Below are positions 1 through 5,153 of a stretch of DNA of 6,324 nucleotides, piece after piece. Numbering within the stretch: the first letter of the stretch is position 1; each line of letters opens with the position of its first letter. This DNA comes from CAMBDR01 sp046597185 (lineage in GTDB: Bacteria > Pseudomonadota > Gammaproteobacteria > Burkholderiales > Burkholderiaceae_D). The translations under genes and the position numbers were made by a program. The notes below the pieces were generated by a model, which searched no databases, was not told where the DNA came from, and worked only from the letters and a program-made list of their open reading frames with translations. The DNA lies in NCBI GenBank assembly GCA_046597185.1, contig JBKJLF010000449.1, positions 1 through 6,324 of the forward strand. The letters run 5' to 3'.

Positions 1-97
1 ATGGCAAAAGTGATCTATAATATCTATAAGCAATATTATACAGTATTTTGTCGCTCAAGTATATGATTTTTGAGTCTTTTTTTGCCTTATCTCCGAC
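1..97. other. AT-rich segment of unknown origin joined to a truncated gene
   Basis: This stretch is far richer in A and T than the GC-rich genes to its right and contains no credible coding frame. In the frame of the downstream methyltransferase fragment there is a stop codon at 71-73, and recognisable family sequence begins only near 98-104. The segment is therefore probably foreign DNA, for example the end of an insertion element or of a rearrangement, that replaced the first three quarters of the gene. It contains an 8-bp inverted repeat (16-23 and 33-40). I cannot identify the element. Confidence 0.45.
16..40. repeat. 8-bp AT-only inverted repeat
   Basis: TATAATAT at 16-23 is the exact reverse complement of ATATTATA at 33-40, with a 9-base spacer. 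It is a weak AT-only stem, so it may have no function. It lies in the foreign-looking segment next to the methyltransferase breakpoint. Confidence 0.3.
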
Positions 98-487
98 AGG
101 CTGCTAGCGCACTGCGCCCGTTTCGAGTTGGGCGATGCTTTTGATCAGCAAGCCTTGTCCAAGCTGGCCCCACGCCCGACGCTGGCGGTGGTGTCCGGCC
201 TGTACGAGCTGTTTGGCGACAACGCGCTGATTCAACAATCGTTGGCCGGTCTGGCTAGTGCAATGGCGACGGATGGTTACCTAATCTATACCAACCAGCC
301 ATGGCACCCGCAATTGGAAATGATCGCGCGCTCGCTCACCAGTCACCGCGAGGGCAAGGCGTGGGTCATGCGGCGGCGCACGCAGGCGGAAATGGATCAA
401 TTGGTGGCCGAGGCGGGCTTTGAAAAGGTGGATCAACTGAGTGACGAGTGGGGCATTTTCAGCGTTTCACTGGCGCGTCGGCGTTAG
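98..487 (+). pseudogene. ynbC: C-terminal fragment of a YnbC-like hydrolase/methyltransferase
   Basis: This is the last roughly 130 residues of a protein like E. coli YnbC, whose family normally has an N-terminal alpha/beta hydrolase and a C-terminal SAM-dependent methyltransferase domain in close to 600 residues. Motifs I recognise from the C-terminal half are GDAFD, then PRPTLAVVSGLYELF, YLIYTNQPWHPQLE and the terminal EWGIFSVSLA. The glycine-rich SAM-binding loop and the whole hydrolase domain are missing. The frame is closed upstream by a stop at 71-73. A TTG at 128 could start a 119-aa product, but no ribosome binding site supports it and the result would lack the cofactor site. The gene runs straight into the ynbD-like gene, which matches the usual operon order. 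I call it a truncated remnant; family assignment is firm, loss of function is inferred. Confidence 0.8.
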
Positions 488-1920
488 TTTATGGGGGCGC
501 GCTTGTTTCCGCGTGCTTTGGCGCGCTTGTTTCCCTTGTCAGCGCCACGCCTGTTGCTGCGCGCTGCGCTGCGCTGTGGCTGGCGTTTCTGGGGCCGTTT
601 TTCTTCCTCAGTTATGGCTTTGCGAATAACTGGGCGGCGCGGCTGGGGCATGTGCCGGCGTTGGCGTTTGACTGGGGGCGGCAGATTCCTTTTTTGGATT
701 GGACGATTTTGCCCTATATGTCGATTGACGCGTTTTATGGCTTGTCGCTGTTTATATGCCGCAGTCGGCAAGAACTGGACAGCCACGCCAAGCGCCTGCT
801 GTGCGCCACGCTGATCTCGGTGACCGGCTTTTTGCTGTTTCCGCTGGAATTTTCTTTTGTCCGGCCCGCCACGGGTGGTTTCAACGGCATGTTGTTTGAT
901 GTCTTGACTGGCTTCGACAAGCCCTTCAACCAAGCGCCGTCATTGCATGTCAGCCTGTTGCTGCTACTGTGGTTGAAATATGCCCAGCACTGGCGCGGCG
1001 TGGCCTTGTGGTTGCTGGGCGGCTGGTTTTTTCTGATTGGCGTCTCAATTTTTACCACCTATCAGCATCATGTGATTGATGGCGTGGCTGGGGTGGCGGT
1101 GGGGGTATTGTGTTGGTATCTTTTTCCTGATCCTAGTTTGCATGCTGCGCGTTTGCATTCGACTGGTTTGAATCCGCTTGATGCGCCGCGCCAGCGGCAA
1201 TTGGCGCGGCGTTATGCGGCTGCGGGCGTGTTGTGCTGCCTGCCAGCCTATGTTTGGGGTGGTTGGGCTTGGTTGGGTTTGTGGCCGGGTTTTGCCTTGT
1301 TGATGGTGGCTTTGGCCTACGCTGGTTTTGGCACGGCGGTATTCCAAAAGCGCGGCACTCGGCAAAGCGGGGCGGCGCAGGGGGTGTTGGCACCGTATCG
1401 CTTGGGCGCGTGGTGTGCCTCGCGCTGGTTTTCGCGGCATGACGCGGCGCGGGTGGAAGTGGTGCCGGGCTTGTGGCTGGGGCGTGCGCCGGGGCGGCGC
1501 GACTGGGCCGGGTGGCAGCCTGCGGCGGTGTTGGATTTGACGGCGGAATTCAACAGCGCACGCTGGCGCTTGGGGGTGTTGCATGAAAACGTGCCGATGC
1601 TCGATTTGCTCGCGCCGACGCATGCGCAGGTAGCGCAGGCGCTGGCCGCGCTGGCCGCGCTGGCTGCGCTGACGCGCTTGCATGCGCATGCGCACGCTCA
1701 CACTCACGAGGGCGCGGCGGGCGGGCCGGTGCTGGTGCATTGCGCGCTCGGCTACTCGCGCAGTGCGCTGGTGCTGGCGGCGTGGCTGATGCAGCGCGGT
1801 TTGGCGCACGATGTGGCGCAGGCGGTGGCGCAACTCAAGGCGGTGCGGCCCGGCATTGTGCTGCCGCCCAGCAGTTTGGCGTTGTTGGACGTGGTTGCCC
1901 AGCGCGTGGAGGCGGCATGA
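448..1920 (+). CDS. ynbD: PAP2/dual-specificity phosphatase fusion protein, YnbD-like
   Basis: This is a membrane phosphatase fused to a cytoplasmic dual-specificity phosphatase (DSP), as in E. coli YnbD (430 aa; here 490 aa from GTG 448). The N-terminal part has several membrane helices and the PAP2-type pieces FVRPATGG (137-144), PSLHVSL (164-170) and HHVIDGVAG (207-215), which fit a lipid-phosphate phosphatase. Two more helices lie near 256-295. The C-terminal DSP domain starts near GLWLGRAP (341-348), has a candidate general acid D386, and carries the complete HCX5R loop HCALGYSRS with Cys432 and Arg438. Between acid and loop is an Ala-Leu and His-Ala stretch (398-420). The start is doubtful: GTG 448 overlaps the upstream gene by 40 bases, whereas ATG 491, four bases after the upstream stop, is in another frame that would join this one if a 5-base repeat unit at 563-576 were removed. 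The gene was probably part of a phospholipid-modifying operon. Substrate is unknown. Confidence 0.88.
   Translation: MGHFQRFTGASALVYGGALVSACFGALVSLVSATPVAARCAALWLAFLGPFFFLSYGFANNWAARLGHVPALAFDWGRQIPFLDWTILPYMSIDAFYGLSLFICRSRQELDSHAKRLLCATLISVTGFLLFPLEFSFVRPATGGFNGMLFDVLTGFDKPFNQAPSLHVSLLLLLWLKYAQHWRGVALWLLGGWFFLIGVSIFTTYQHHVIDGVAGVAVGVLCWYLFPDPSLHAARLHSTGLNPLDAPRQRQLARRYAAAGVLCCLPAYVWGGWAWLGLWPGFALLMVALAYAGFGTAVFQKRGTRQSGAAQGVLAPYRLGAWCASRWFSRHDAARVEVVPGLWLGRAPGRRDWAGWQPAAVLDLTAEFNSARWRLGVLHENVPMLDLLAPTHAQVAQALAALAALAALTRLHAHAHAHTHEGAAGGPVLVHCALGYSRSALVLAAWLMQRGLAHDVAQAVAQLKAVRPGIVLPPSSLALLDVVAQRVEAA
496..534 (+). repeat. 15-bp direct repeat at the 5' end of ynbD
   Basis: GGCGCGCTTGTTTCC occurs at 496-510 and again at 520-534, a 24-base period. 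In the ynbD frame it encodes GALVS twice, and in the frame of ATG 491 it encodes ARLF twice. It suggests a small tandem duplication in the poorly conserved N-terminus. Confidence 0.6.
563..576 (+). repeat. Pentanucleotide tandem repeat, possible frameshift site
   Basis: GCTGC GCTGC GCTG (563-576) is nearly three copies of a 5-base unit. Because 5 is not a multiple of 3, gain or loss of one unit changes the frame. Removing one unit would join the ATG 491 frame, which sits four bases after the upstream stop codon, to the ynbD frame and give an arginine-rich N-terminus running into the first membrane helix at LWLAFLGPFFFLSYG. Confidence 0.5.
1639..1707 (+). repeat. Low-complexity Ala-Leu / His-Ala tract inside ynbD
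   Basis: The DNA has repeated GCGCTGGCC-like units followed by repeated CAT GCG codons. It encodes an Ala-Ala-Leu repeat (residues 398-408) and HAHAHAHTH (412-420). It lies between the DSP general-acid region and the HCX5R loop, and looks like a local repeat expansion in an exposed connector. Confidence 0.65.
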
Positions 1921-2288
1921 AGGCGGACGACACAGACCAGCACGGCAACGCCATGGCCTTGGGCGTGATGGTGGCGTTTTTAAGATCAGGCCGCCTGCTC
2001 GATCATGCGGCGTCGCTCGGTTTGTTGCTGACGGGTGCTTGGCTGGCGTGGCATGGAGCAGGCCGCTTCGGCGGCTGGGTTTGGGCTTGCCTAATTGCAA
2101 CCGCATTGGCCGAAAAATACCTTGCCTGGCGCGTGGCCTTGGATGCAGAATTGTTTGCCGTGCTGGCGGCGGCGCAAACGAGCCGGGAAATCGACCAGTT
2201 TGATATTGCGCTAGCGGCGTTTTTGGGGAGTAAAGTGGGCCGCCGCGCAGCATGGCGAGCCGCTGGCAAGGTGCCAGACGACTGTTGA
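1917..2288 (+). CDS. Small membrane protein of the ynb-type cluster
   Basis: This is a 123-residue protein of unknown function. Its ATG (1917-1919) overlaps the ynbD stop as ATGA, a typical sign of translational coupling, which is why I chose this start. Two membrane helices are likely, about residues 31-46 and 50-66, followed by a hydrophilic C-terminal half with an acidic stretch near SREIDQFD (89-96) and a basic end. As I recall, short membrane proteins of this kind follow the PAP2/DSP gene in related operons, so a role in the same phospholipid pathway is plausible but unproven. A 30-base piece of the gene (2091-2120) recurs at 5441-5470 with two mismatches, inside a rearranged second copy of the cluster. 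The gene looks intact. Confidence 0.65.
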   Translation: MKADDTDQHGNAMALGVMVAFLRSGRLLDHAASLGLLLTGAWLAWHGAGRFGGWVWACLIATALAEKYLAWRVALDAELFAVLAAAQTSREIDQFDIALAAFLGSKVGRRAAWRAAGKVPDDC

Positions 2289-2402
2289 TTTGGCAAACCG
2301 TGTTTCTTTTTGCGCAATAGGGGTGGGTTTGCCTACTGCTGATTTTATGATTATTTCATTGACATTTTTTTCATTACTATTAGAAAGTCCCAACAATCTG
2401 CC

Positions 2403-3025
2403 ATGGCTATTTCAATCTACCAACTCAAACCCAAATTCCAGCAATTATTACGGCCGCTGTTGCAGGGTTTAATGCGTTTGGGCATTACGCCCAATCAAGT
2501 AACGCTGTTTACCTTGGGCTTGGCGTTGGCGTATGGTGCGGGCTTGTTTTTTTGCGCCAGCAGCCGTTGGCTGTGGGGGGGCATGCCGCTATTTCTGCTG
2601 CTGCGCATGGCCTTGAATGCCATCGACGGTATGCTCGCCAATGCGACTGGGCAAAAGACCGCCTTGGGTGCCTTGCTCAATGAAATCTGCGATCAAATCT
2701 CGGATGTGGTTTTGTATTTGCCCTTTGCGCTGGTGGCGGGGGTGAATGCGGGCTTAGTGGTGGCGGTGGTGGTTTGCGCGCTGTTAGCGGAATTTGCCGG
2801 GGTTTTGGCCCCGTTGATAGGGGTAGCGCGCTTTTTGACGGGCCGATGGGCAAGAGCGACCGCGCGTTTGCGTTTAGCGTGCTGGCGCTTTTGATTGCGC
2901 TGGGGCAGCATCGTTGGGTGCTGAATGGGTTGTTGGGGTTGGTGTTGGTGTTGGGGTTTTGGACTATTATTAATCGGTTACGGCAGGCTTTGCAGGTGGC
3001 GGCGAAGGATGGTTCGGCGATTTGA
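2403..3025 (+). pseudogene. ynbA: CDP-alcohol phosphatidyltransferase, YnbA-like, frameshifted
   Basis: This family joins an alcohol headgroup to CDP-diacylglycerol in the inner membrane; E. coli YnbA is about 200 aa. The signature appears as IDGMLAN (74-80), then G89, N93, D97 and D101. The arginine usual after the signature alanine is Asn80 here, which could itself weaken activity. The frame from ATG 2403 runs to 2894, but family-like sequence ends near residue 143 and continues in another frame from GPMGKSDRAF to the stop at 3023-3025. Restoring one base near 2831-2836 gives 624 bases and a 207-aa protein, the expected size. A partial second copy at 5471-5590 has the intact sequence at this spot, confirming a 1-base loss. 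It lies 114 bases after the preceding gene, with no clear ribosome binding site. Confidence 0.83.
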
Positions 3026-3233
3026 TAATGGCTGACTTGCTACTTCTCTAAATTATATAGCATAGCTAGCAATCGCGAGTAGCTAGGAAAGCAGCCTGTG
3101 ATTGCTTGGTTTTCTACTGTGCTGCGCATTTTCTACCTTATTTATCATAGCAAATACTATGGCAGCTAATTTATCTTCCAATTAATCGGCTACGCTACTC
3201 TACCTGGCAAGACCCATGTGATCATATACACGC
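3026..3233. other. AT-rich intergenic region with small repeats
   Basis: No coding frame, RNA gene or known element is recognisable here. The composition is much more AT-rich than ynbA. Visible structure is limited to TTTTCTAC twice (3110-3117 and 3129-3136), CTAGC at 3066-3070 facing GCTAG at 3082-3086, and CATAG at 3146-3150 facing CTATG at 3157-3161. None of these is followed by a T-run on the plus strand, so I do not call a terminator for ynbA. Confidence 0.5.
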
Positions 3234-3442
3234 CTAAAAAACAACTCCGGGGGGCATTTTTGCCACAGCTTCAATGATTGAATCGGTGTCTGTGGCGCTG
3301 CGCGGCTTTATCGCGCAGCGGCCGCTGGCGCGCCGGGTTAGGACTTTGGTTAAACGAGATGGTGGCACAAGCCAATGAACTATTGCGCATAAAAATATAG
3401 ATCTACTTTGGCATGGGCGCGGTCGATACCACAGCACAGGAT
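3234..3442. other. Unassigned segment downstream of tsi2
   Basis: This is the minus-strand 3' flank of the toxin-immunity pair, where the attC site of that cassette would be expected. I do not find a convincing attC. Positions 3234-3370 are GC-rich, contain a strong hairpin (3296-3320) and have an open plus-strand frame from 3262 (ATASMIESVSVALRGF...) that I cannot assign to a family. The octamer GTTAGGAC at 3337-3344 matches the one at the toxin-side end of the attC near 4202-4209 but points the opposite way. Confidence 0.4.
3296..3320. repeat. Perfect 9-bp hairpin
   Basis: CGCTGCGCG (3296-3304) and CGCGCAGCG (3312-3320) are exact reverse complements around a 7-base loop, giving a very stable GC stem. 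There is no adjacent T-run on either strand, so it is not a standard intrinsic terminator. It may belong to a gene fragment or a degraded recombination site. Confidence 0.5.
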
Positions 3443-3679
3443 TTAGTCGCCTATGTGCTTCCTAATAAGCTCTTCATACAACGGTAGTTCGCCATATTGG
3501 CCGTGCGCTATCTCGTAGGCAGTCTTAAGGTCGGCTGCAGCCAAATCGAAAGTCACTAAGAGTTGTTCTAATTCGGCGGCGTTGGTGACATCATTGTCAT
3601 CCAAACGCTTATCGATAGCCTTAATTTCTGCGGCAATACATTGAATTGCGACCATCAAGGTCTGGGGTTTGAGTTGCAT
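3443..3679 (-). CDS. tsi2: Tsi2-like immunity protein to Tse2
   Basis: This 78-residue protein closely resembles P. aeruginosa Tsi2 (77 aa). I recognise the opening LKPQTLMVAIQCIAAE, the central NAAELEQLLV and the tail QYGELPLYEELI. Tsi2 is a small, acidic, helical cytoplasmic protein that dimerises and blocks the toxin Tse2. The sequence shown is rich in Asp and Glu and predicts mostly helix, with no signal peptide. The ATG at 3679 has a strong ribosome binding site, AGGAG, which overlaps the toxin stop codon (TAGGAG), so the two genes are almost certainly co-translated in the order toxin then immunity with an 8-base gap. That is the order known in P. aeruginosa. The frame is intact. Confidence is high because toxin and partner are both recognisable. 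Confidence 0.9.
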   Translation of the reverse strand: MQLKPQTLMVAIQCIAAEIKAIDKRLDDNDVTNAAELEQLLVTFDLAAADLKTAYEIAHGQYGELPLYEELIRKHIGD

Positions 3680-3687
3680 ATGTTCTC

Positions 3688-4167
3688 CTATAGCCCGCGC
3701 GCTTTTTCGTATTGGCGGCGGATCGCGTTGCGAACGAAATTGTCAAGTTGGCCCATGAGTGCATCCTTGAACATGGGTTTGGCTGGCATGATGGAATAGT
3801 GGGTGGCCTTTAATCTATCATTAAAGCTGTCTTTCCTTACTATGAGATCTGGCGGTATATCTGTTCCATCAGGGATGAAAAAATCACCATCGGCGCGCCG
3901 CAAAACACCTGCGCGGTCGAATACGGATGTTCCGCCCGTATCTGGATCGTACATGCCCGTTTTTTTGTTCGGTAAAATATCAGGCGGTCGCGTATGAACG
4001 CCACTTCCGGTAGAAACACCAAACGTCGGGTGCAATATTGGCGCGATGTCCTTGGCGTTTGCCAAATCTTTATCTGGCTTCAGATAGCAACTAACGTCGG
4101 TAGCATAGTTATCTTTAAATATAGCTCTGTACAGCGCAATGCGGGTCTTTTGATAGTCATAACTCAT
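3688..4167 (-). CDS. tse2: Tse2-like type VI secretion effector toxin
   Basis: This is a 159-residue homologue of P. aeruginosa Tse2 (158 aa), a type VI secretion effector with an ADP-ribosyltransferase-like fold that acts in the cytoplasm and arrests growth. The start at 4167 gives MSYDYQKTRIALYRAIFKDNY, as in the known protein. Further matches are DPDTGGTSVFDRAGVLRRADGDF (74-96), IPDGTDIPPDL (98-108), ATHYSIMPAKPM (121-132) and the end NAIRRQYEKARGL. Thr80 and Ser81 correspond to the Thr-Ser pair whose mutation, as I recall, detoxifies Tse2. A longer frame reaches 4272, but it would run through the attC site and its extra residues are unlike the family. No strong ribosome binding site precedes 4167. 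The start lies 36 bases after the attC core box, as expected for a gene cassette. The gene appears full length. Confidence 0.92.
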   Translation of the reverse strand: MSYDYQKTRIALYRAIFKDNYATDVSCYLKPDKDLANAKDIAPILHPTFGVSTGSGVHTRPPDILPNKKTGMYDPDTGGTSVFDRAGVLRRADGDFFIPDGTDIPPDLIVRKDSFNDRLKATHYSIMPAKPMFKDALMGQLDNFVRNAIRRQYEKARGL

Positions 4168-4202
4168 AAATACAATCCATATTAAGAAGAAATGTTTAAA
4201 TG

Positions 4203-4317
4203 TCCTAACGTAAAGGTAACGGGCACGCCCGGAGGCAGCCCAAAAAGGTGGCAAACCGTCGATGCCGTGCAAGCCTGAAACGAGGCTGCGGTGGGCGTGT
4301 CCGGTTGACCGTTATGT
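4203..4317 (-). other. Integron attC recombination site (115 bp)
   Basis: Read on the minus strand, the site opens with ACATAAC (4317-4311), close to the RYYYAAC outer box, and closes with GTTAGGA (4209-4203), close to GTTRRRY. Between them are complementary arms: CACGCCC pairs with GGGCGTG (plus 4224-4230 with 4293-4299) and GCAGCC pairs with GGCTGC (4235-4240 with 4284-4289). The gaps between the arms are 4 and 3 bases, leaving an unpaired base as is typical of attC hairpins. The stop codon of the 98-aa gene is five bases outside the left end and the tse2 start is 36 bases beyond the right end. That placement is what integron cassettes show. The sequence of both outer boxes departs from consensus by one base each, so activity is uncertain. 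Confidence 0.72.
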
Positions 4318-4321
4318 TGAA

Positions 4322-4618
4322 CTAGCTACCTTGCTTCTTGCCGAAATAGTACCCAAGGATCAAGGTCACAATAGGCGGTAATATTGTTTTTGTACTATCG
4401 AAAATTTCCTTCCCCTTCGTGGAGTCTTCGGTGTCGAAGTAAAACATAGCCATCGAGAGCGAGAATATAAGGCCTATGCCTGTTAAAATCACGGCCCCAA
4501 AATGAATTAACTTTGCATCAGCAGATGCCGGGGTGCTTTCTTTGTTTGAAAAAACGATGTACGCCATAACTATAGATATAAACAGAAGTCCGGCAGAAAA
4601 GATCAATACATTGTCCAT
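4322..4618 (-). CDS. Small three-helix membrane protein, cassette-borne
   Basis: I do not recognise this 98-residue protein. It has three likely membrane helices, about residues 4-23, 39-61 and 77-92, separated by a polar loop (24-37) and an acidic, lysine-containing loop (62-76), and ends with GYYFGKKQGS. The ATG at 4618 is preceded by GGAG at a good distance, so the start is well supported. The stop codon TAG sits five bases before the attC site, which makes this the gene of that cassette. Its low GC content differs from the ynb genes and resembles tse2. The preceding frame on the same strand ends TAA three bases before this ATG, hinting at a coupled upstream gene. Functions common for cassette membrane proteins, such as defence or immunity, are speculation here. 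Confidence 0.7.
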   Translation of the reverse strand: MDNVLIFSAGLLFISIVMAYIVFSNKESTPASADAKLIHFGAVILTGIGLIFSLSMAMFYFDTEDSTKGKEIFDSTKTILPPIVTLILGYYFGKKQGS

Positions 4619-4620
4619 AT

Positions 4621-4817
4621 CTTACTCCAAATATTTGTTGCCGCCCAACGTAATGTATCCGGCGAATTCGCCATCTATTCAAAAAATCCCTCGCCCAACA
4701 TCCCAAAAGTCCTAAGATTGTATCAGACGATCCGAGCCATCCTATCACATTTTTTTCAGCATCAACAATAAAATGATAAATGACCAAAAAGATGTTCAAC
4801 CACCATCCAAATTGCAT
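4621..4817 (-). pseudogene. Possible small membrane-protein gene, frame disrupted
   Basis: From ATG 4817 the frame reads MQFGWWLNIFLVIYHFI, a plausible membrane helix, then IGWLGSSDTILGLLGC. Around 4682-4690, at a run of six A on the plus strand, it continues as a less natural arginine-rich sequence that overlaps the 98-aa gene out of frame down to 4518. In another frame the end reads GEFAGYITLGGNKYLE followed by TAA at 4621-4623, three bases before the next ATG, with a ribosome binding site in between. I suspect an upstream coupled gene with an indel or two, but a stop in that frame shortly before GEFAG means one simple shift does not repair it. No family is recognised. It may instead be a shortened protein ending elsewhere. 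Confidence 0.3.
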
Positions 4818-4836
4818 GATCAAGTCTGCCGTGTTC

Positions 4837-4843
4837 GCCCAAC
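4837..4843 (-). other. Candidate attI/attC core box before the first cassette
   Basis: On the minus strand GTTGGGC matches the integron core consensus GTTRRRY exactly. It lies between the integrase remnant and the first minus-strand cassette gene, 20 bases before ATG 4817, which is where the attI crossover would be. The same heptamer also occurs at 4693-4699 and 4643-4649, so chance cannot be excluded. The interval 4844-4978 shows no other feature I can name. Confidence 0.35.
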
Positions 4844-4978
4844 ATACGAACCGAGCAAGCTTACTTGGCTAGCCGAATCATCACTCTCAAAAACCAGCCA
4901 CGCTGACCAATTGTACTCACCCAAGCCAAAGTGCCACCTTTAAGCGCCAGATTAGGAGGCGTATTAAAACCACAAACA

Positions 4979-5152
4979 CGGCTTTTGTCCTGCACTAGAA
5001 TGCATTTGCTTAAAATGCTTCATTTACGCATAAAAGATATCGATTTCGCACAGCATCAAATCCCCATTCGCAAAGGCAAAGGTGGTAAACAAGGCAAAAA
5101 TCGCATCCCAATACTACCCCAATCTATTTCCACCCAACTCAAACTACGCTAA
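4979..5152 (+). pseudogene. intI: Integron integrase (tyrosine recombinase) remnant
   Basis: The translation MHLLKMLHLRIKDIDF followed by IPIRKGKGG and NRIPILPQSI matches the box I region of IntI-type tyrosine recombinases, normally read as GTGMRxxExLxLRxKDIDF...VRxGKGxKDRxxxLP. Here GTGMR reads CTRMH, so the catalytic arginine (Arg146 in IntI1) is His at 5003-5005. A few codons just upstream seem deleted and about the first 150 residues are absent. The frame ends with TAA at 5150-5152, before the IntI-specific insertion and the catalytic His, Arg and Tyr, and abuts the trpC remnant. It points away from the minus-strand cassettes, as intI does. Because the IntI-specific part is missing, another integrase class is possible, but the sequence and the nearby attC favour IntI. 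It is certainly non-functional. Confidence 0.75.
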
Positions 5153-5153
5153 C

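Noticed and set aside
1045..2253. A 402-aa minus-strand open frame opposite ynbD
   Set aside because: It is rich in Arg, Pro and Gln, as expected for the antisense of a GC-rich gene, and the plus strand has a clear enzyme with catalytic motifs.
2359..2390. A perfect TTGACA (2359-2364) upstream of ynbA, possible promoter
   Set aside because: At the right spacing the -10 position reads AGAAAG, and the nearby TACTAT and TATTAG are only 10 and 13 bases away, so there is no matching promoter pair.
3234..3437. A 67-aa minus-strand open frame and its plus-strand counterpart beginning ATASMIESV
   Set aside because: Neither has a supported start or a recognised family, and the frames cross the hairpin region, so I describe the stretch without calling a gene.
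4168..4272. A longer start for the Tse2-like protein (194 aa)
   Set aside because: The added residues run through the attC site and do not resemble Tse2, whose known N-terminus matches the ATG at 4167.
4643..4699. Two further GTTGGGC boxes and the palindrome GGCGAATTCGCC as a second attC
   Set aside because: No complementary RYYYAAC outer box lies at a suitable distance on the minus strand and the arms beyond the palindrome do not pair, so this is probably chance or coding sequence.
4844..4978. A cassette promoter (Pc) reading into the minus-strand genes
   Set aside because: TACAAT and TAATCT occur on the minus strand, but no -35 element at 16-18 bases is convincing.
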